From Candidatus Fermentithermobacillaceae bacterium UBA3907 (GTDB lineage Bacteria > Bacillota > Sulfobacillia > Fermentithermobacillales > Fermentithermobacillaceae), in contig DGFF01000075.1 of assembly GCA_002391545.1 (NCBI GenBank), positions 21,745 through 32,940 of the forward strand: DNA of 11,196 bases, written 5' to 3'. The notes under the pieces were generated by a model. It was not told the DNA's origin. It worked only from the letters and a program-made list of their open reading frames with translations, and did not search any database. Every line of letters begins with the position of its first letter. Positions within the stretch are counted from its first letter, which is position 1. Position numbers and translations under genes: made by a program. Positions 8,610 through 11,196 of the stretch are shown here, piece after piece.

Positions 8610-8625
8610 CTGAATATGTGTTCAG
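8610..8625. promoter_or_regulatory. LexA-like inverted repeat in the mrfA-cinA intergenic region
   Basis: The 16-bp element CTGAATATGTGTTCAG contains GAAT-ATGT-GTTC, one base from the Firmicutes LexA (DinR) core GAAC-N4-GTTC. One further pair on each side (8609/8626) also matches, giving 7 of 9 paired positions over 18 bp. It lies about 80 bases upstream of mrfA and about 70 bases upstream of the candidate cinA -10. A weak mrfA promoter can be drawn with -10 TAGAAT at 8589-8584 and -35 TTCAGA at 8614-8609 (minus strand, 19-base spacer); the element would then cover its -35. Operator function is inference from sequence alone. Confidence 0.35.
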
Positions 8626-8671
8626 ACTCGCGTGTCAGAACTTCTAAAAGCCTGCAACTATAGAGGAAAAT

Positions 8672-8698
8672 TTGCTTTATAAGCAGTAAAATTATAAT
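8672..8698 (+). promoter_or_regulatory. Candidate sigma-A promoter for cinA-thpR
   Basis: A perfect -10 hexamer TATAAT lies at 8693-8698, and TTGCTT at 8672-8677 is a fair -35 with a short 15-base spacer (16 if TTTGCT at 8671 is used). Transcription would begin near 8705 and give an untranslated leader of about 26 bases before the TTG start at 8731. The -35 and spacer contain TGCTT-TAT-AAGCA (8673-8685), a five-pair inverted repeat that could be an operator, although repeats this short are common by chance. Confidence 0.5.
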
Positions 8699-8718
8699 TG
8701 AACGCTTACTCTTTCTAT

Positions 8719-8723
8719 GGGGG
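8719..8723 (+). promoter_or_regulatory. Ribosome binding site deciding the cinA TTG start
   Basis: The run GGGGG lies seven bases upstream of the TTG at 8731 and is the only purine-rich stretch near a candidate start. An alternative in-frame TTG at 8698 overlaps the candidate -10 element and would come before the expected transcription start, so 8731 is preferred. Confidence 0.5.
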
Positions 8724-8730
8724 TGCTGTT

Positions 8731-9969
8731 TTGGAAGCTGAGATATTGTCTATAGGAACTGAGTTATTGCTGGGCGAGATTCCAGATACCAATGCCCAAT
8801 ATATTTCTTCACGATTAAGAGATGTTGGGGTAAACGTATATAGAAGAATCACAGTAGGGGATAACCCTAATAGATTGACCATGGCCTTTGAAGAGTCTAT
8901 TCAGAGAGCCGATATTGTAATGTCTACCGGGGGCTTAGGTCCTACCGAGGACGACGTAACTGCTCAATGCCTTGCAGCTGCTCTAAAAAGGGAATTAGTA
9001 TTCAGCCAAGATGCGTGGGAGTCAATTGTACGTTCGTTAAAAGCTCGAGGTAGAACCCCTAGTCAATTAGACAAGAAACAAGCATATATAGTAAACGGAG
9101 GGTTTTTCATACCAAATTCAATTGGAACGGCACCAGGGCAGGGAATAGTTGTAGATGATAAATTGATCATCATCTTGCCTGGACCTCCCCATGAGATGCA
9201 ACCTATGTTTGAAAATCAGGTCCTTCCTCTCATAAAGGAAAGGTATCCCAATCTGGTACCTATCAAATATGTGGACCTAAAGGTTGTAGGCTTGCCTGAA
9301 GCAAAGGTGGCAGAAGCAATTAGCGATCTACTTAAAAGCCAAAACCCAACTGTTGCAACCTATACTGGCTTAGGGGAAGTAAGGGTGAGAATAGCCGCCA
9401 CCGGGCAGAACCAGGATGAAAGTAGGTCCCTTATAGACCAAATGGAGAAAGAAATACGCAGACGACTGAAAACTCACGTCTACGGTAGGGGAGATGAAAC
9501 CCTGGAAGAAGTGGTAGGCCGAATCCTTACGAAAAGAGGGTTGACGTTGGCGGTAGCCGAGTCTGTAACTGGCGGGTTGATATGCCACAGAATTACTGAA
9601 GTGCCAGGTAGTTCTCGTTATTTTAAAATGGGTATGGTTGCATACCACCCAGATGTCAAAGCGTCTAACTTAGGAATACCCATGGAGTCTATACAGAAAG
9701 ATCAGGCGGTGAACGAAGAAACAGCAAAAGATATGGCCCAAAGCATACGGCTTCTTGCAGGCGCCGACTTAGGACTGTCCACAACAGGGTTTGCTGGACC
9801 CGAAGGTGGGACTGAAAACGCACCTGTAGGCACCGTGTATATTGGCTTAAGTTCGAAACAAGAGGAGCTCGTGGAGAAAATATTATATCCTAGCAGCAGA
9901 TCTAGGGTTAAGGCATACGCCGCACAACAAGGCTTATATGTGCTGTATAAGTTTCTAACACAGAGATAG
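8731..9969 (+). CDS. cinA: CinA family protein (MoCF-like domain plus PncC-type NMN amidohydrolase domain)
   Basis: CinA proteins take part in pyridine nucleotide recycling. The C-terminal domain in this family deamidates nicotinamide mononucleotide, and the N-terminal domain is linked to ADP-ribose pyrophosphatase activity in studied members. From the TTG start the protein is 412 residues and begins MEAEILSIGTELLLGEI, the usual CinA N-terminus. The molybdopterin-binding-like domain covers about 1-170 (STGGLGPTEDDVT 65-77, LPGPPHEM 149-156). A linker follows, then the C-terminal domain at about 255-410 (AESVTGGL 276-283, GSSRYFKMGMVAY 293-305, STTGFAGPEGG 350-360). Both domains look intact. 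The gene is divergent from mrfA and followed 21 bases later by thpR. In many Firmicutes cinA precedes recA and is linked to competence or SOS expression; recA is not visible here. Confidence 0.93.
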   Translation: MEAEILSIGTELLLGEIPDTNAQYISSRLRDVGVNVYRRITVGDNPNRLTMAFEESIQRADIVMSTGGLGPTEDDVTAQCLAAALKRELVFSQDAWESIVRSLKARGRTPSQLDKKQAYIVNGGFFIPNSIGTAPGQGIVVDDKLIIILPGPPHEMQPMFENQVLPLIKERYPNLVPIKYVDLKVVGLPEAKVAEAISDLLKSQNPTVATYTGLGEVRVRIAATGQNQDESRSLIDQMEKEIRRRLKTHVYGRGDETLEEVVGRILTKRGLTLAVAESVTGGLICHRITEVPGSSRYFKMGMVAYHPDVKASNLGIPMESIQKDQAVNEETAKDMAQSIRLLAGADLGLSTTGFAGPEGGTENAPVGTVYIGLSSKQEELVEKILYPSSRSRVKAYAAQQGLYVLYKFLTQR

Positions 9970-9974
9970 TCTAG

Positions 9975-9980
9975 AAAGGA
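9975..9980 (+). promoter_or_regulatory. Ribosome binding site deciding the thpR start
   Basis: AAAGGA lies ten bases before the ATG at 9991. The upstream in-frame GTG at 9982 would be one base from this site, too close for initiation, so the ATG is chosen. Confidence 0.65.
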
Positions 9981-9990
9981 AGTGACATCC

Positions 9991-10617
9991 ATGGACGAAG
10001 CAACCTTGAGGGCTTTCATCGCAATAGACATCCCTCAACACATTAAGACCTTCTTAGAGTCTTTTGTAGTAGAGGCTCAGAAACATATCTACAACTGTCG
10101 CTTTGTCAACATAGATAACATGCATCTCACCCTTAAATTCTTAGGCAATGATGTAAAGGAATCACTGATACCCGACATATCGTTGGCGATTGAAGAAGTC
10201 GCCAAATCGACCGAACCATTTGATATATGTCTAGGTGACATTGGCACATTTCCTATTAAAGGGAGACCGAGGGTCTTTTACGTTGGGCTTTCTCAGGGAG
10301 AAGAACAAGTTACCAATCTTGCTATTAATTTGCAATCTGCACTTCAGTCCTTGGGGTTTGAAAAAGATGATTCTTTTCAGCCCCATTTAACCCTTGCCCG
10401 ACGGAAAAATAAATCGCCATCAGAGCAACAACGGATAGATGAAAGGGGAATTTGGCGCAAACTTTTTGCTGATTACAAAGCCAAGGTAGGAAACGAAGTC
10501 CCCCTTTGCTGGCAAGTTAATGAAGTGCTGCTAATAAAAAGCGAATTGTTTAGGGAGGGACCAATATACTCTGTACTAACAACACACCAGTTGAATCCAG
10601 ATAATTGTGTAAAATGA
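9991..10617 (+). CDS. thpR: RNA 2',3'-cyclic phosphodiesterase (2H family, ThpR/LigT)
   Basis: ThpR enzymes are small 2H phosphoesterases. They open 2',3'-cyclic phosphates on RNA ends, and some show 2'-5' RNA ligase activity in vitro; the physiological substrate in bacteria is uncertain. The 208-residue protein starts MDEATLRAFIAIDIP, typical of the family. It has both catalytic H-x-T-L motifs: HLTLKFLG (H45, T47) and HLTLARRK (H132, T134). Between them is the usual RPRVFYVGL stretch (92-100). It lies 21 bases after cinA on the same strand with no terminator, so the two are probably one operon. Its TGA overlaps an ATG (ATGA at 10614-10617) that opens a short frame described separately. Confidence 0.93.
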   Translation: MDEATLRAFIAIDIPQHIKTFLESFVVEAQKHIYNCRFVNIDNMHLTLKFLGNDVKESLIPDISLAIEEVAKSTEPFDICLGDIGTFPIKGRPRVFYVGLSQGEEQVTNLAINLQSALQSLGFEKDDSFQPHLTLARRKNKSPSEQQRIDERGIWRKLFADYKAKVGNEVPLCWQVNEVLLIKSELFREGPIYSVLTTHQLNPDNCVK

Positions 10618-10718
10618 GGTTGGCGAGAAGAAAGAGCCAGATTACTGCTGATGAAAATTCCATTTACGTCATGTTATGTAATCAACTATTTGACTCTCAT
10701 CTTCGTTATAAACTGTGA
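10614..10718 (+). pseudogene. Short ORF coupled to thpR, possible transposase remnant
   Basis: An ATG overlapping the thpR stop as ATGA opens a 34-codon frame ending in TGA at 10716-10718. It begins MRLARRKSQITADENSIY and continues VMLCNQ. A basic cluster followed by KS, then IY and VM, resembles the start of IS200-like (Y1, REP-associated) transposases, which commonly read KS..(G)IYHVM.RG. The expected His after IY is missing. The second half overlaps the 3' end of the opposing unknown gene, so any remnant would run only to about 10667. There is no Shine-Dalgarno of its own. The resemblance is short and from memory, so this may be chance. Confidence 0.25.
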
Positions 10719-11196
10719 TTACTGGTCCTTCTATAGAAATAGGCTGATCCTTATCACAATCATGTAGGAGCACCCAACGTTCATGCAATATCTCCTTTTC
10801 ACGCTTATACATATTCATAGGATCATAGCCAATGATGTTGTATCTGCCAAGATGATTCTTTCTATGTGAAGCATGAAATTTATCAAATCTATCGAATAAG
10901 TCTTTGATATATCTTGTCATTTCCTCCTCTATGGCAGGGTCTATTGCAACCCTTTCAATCTGGACTCTTTGGCTGATCGTACTCAGCAACTCTTCCATAA
11001 TTGTCTTAGGGTTGTCTTTTATGTCTTCGGGAAATTGAATGTTCATCGAATCCAGCAATATGAGCAATAATGCCCCGTAAAAATAAGAATATCTCCTTGT
11101 ATCGAATAACCTTTCATTATCCATTATGATCTGTGAATACGTAGTAATACGTTCTTTATATCTTTCGTCATCAATTGCTTTTAACGCAATTGTTCC
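10669..11196 (-). CDS. Unrecognised protein, start beyond the right edge
   Basis: I do not recognise this protein. The frame is open from the right edge to a TGA at 10669-10671, giving 175 visible C-terminal residues. The first visible ATG (11122-11124) has no Shine-Dalgarno upstream, and the 24 codons before it (GTIALKAIDDERYKERITTY and on) are stop-free and protein-like. The true start is therefore probably outside the window. The visible part is rich in charged and aromatic residues (DTRRYSYFYGALLLILLD, then DLFDRFDKFHASHRKNH) and looks mostly helical. It has one short hydrophobic stretch but no convincing membrane segment or catalytic motif. It converges on thpR with 51 bases between stops. 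Three 60-base samples I counted gave about 32-37% GC, but a thpR sample gave about 35%, so composition does not prove foreign origin. Confidence 0.6.
   Translation of the reverse strand, partial: GTIALKAIDDERYKERITTYSQIIMDNERLFDTRRYSYFYGALLLILLDSMNIQFPEDIKDNPKTIMEELLSTISQRVQIERVAIDPAIEEEMTRYIKDLFDRFDKFHASHRKNHLGRYNIIGYDPMNMYKREKEILHERWVLLHDCDKDQPISIEGPVITVYNEDESQIVDYIT

Noticed and set aside
8698..8730. Upstream TTG start for cinA adding 11 residues
   Set aside because: The codon overlaps the candidate TATAAT element, and the added residues do not match the CinA N-terminus, which fits the TTG at 8731.
9982..9990. GTG start for thpR three codons upstream
   Set aside because: The purine-rich site AAAGGA would be one base away, too close; the ATG at 9991 is well spaced and family-like.
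11122..11124. ATG at 11124 as the true start of the right-edge gene
   Set aside because: No Shine-Dalgarno precedes it, and the frame stays open and protein-like to the window edge.
11172..11192. Seven-bp inverted repeat CAATTGC/GCAATTG with a 7-base loop
   Set aside because: It lies in the open coding frame of the edge gene, near the window end, with no T-run or promoter context; probably chance.

Overview
The window looks like chromosomal DNA from a low-to-moderate GC Bacillota (Firmicutes) bacterium of clostridial grade. This rests on strong Shine-Dalgarno sites (AAGGAG, GGAGG), GTG and TTG starts, a YmfM-type RodZ, an MrfA/MrfB pair, and the cinA-thpR order that in this phylum usually precedes recA. 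I cannot name a genus. Nothing in the window is an obvious large mobile element, CRISPR array, RNA gene or riboswitch.

Bases 1-4946 (+ strand) hold a tight same-direction block: a large membrane protein of the uncharacterised UPF0182 family, asparaginyl-tRNA synthetase (asnS) and rodZ. Gaps are 31 and 20 bases with no terminator, so the three are probably co-transcribed. The rodZ stop codon lies inside an 11-bp inverted repeat where the block meets an opposing operon.

Bases 4968-8530 (- strand) hold a two-gene operon, mrfA then mrfB (yprA/yprB in Bacillus subtilis), overlapping by 4 bases. The products are a DEAH-type helicase with a C-terminal four-cysteine domain and a DEDD-type exonuclease with a TPR-like tail. 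In B. subtilis this pair repairs mitomycin C damage independently of UvrABC. Here it sits between rodZ and cinA, where Firmicutes often carry pgsA.

Bases 8531-8730 are a divergent intergenic region of about 200 bp with a candidate cinA promoter and three inverted repeats. One is one base away from the Firmicutes LexA core GAAC-N4-GTTC. If it works, it could tie mrfAB and/or cinA-thpR to the SOS response; this is inference.

Bases 8731-10617 (+ strand) hold cinA (from a TTG start) and thpR, probably one operon.

Bases 10614-11196 replace the usual recA position. A 34-codon reading frame overlaps the thpR stop as ATGA and may be the broken start of a transposase. An unrecognised minus-strand protein then runs off the right edge; its start lies outside the window. 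This end looks like a synteny break and is the least explained part of the window.
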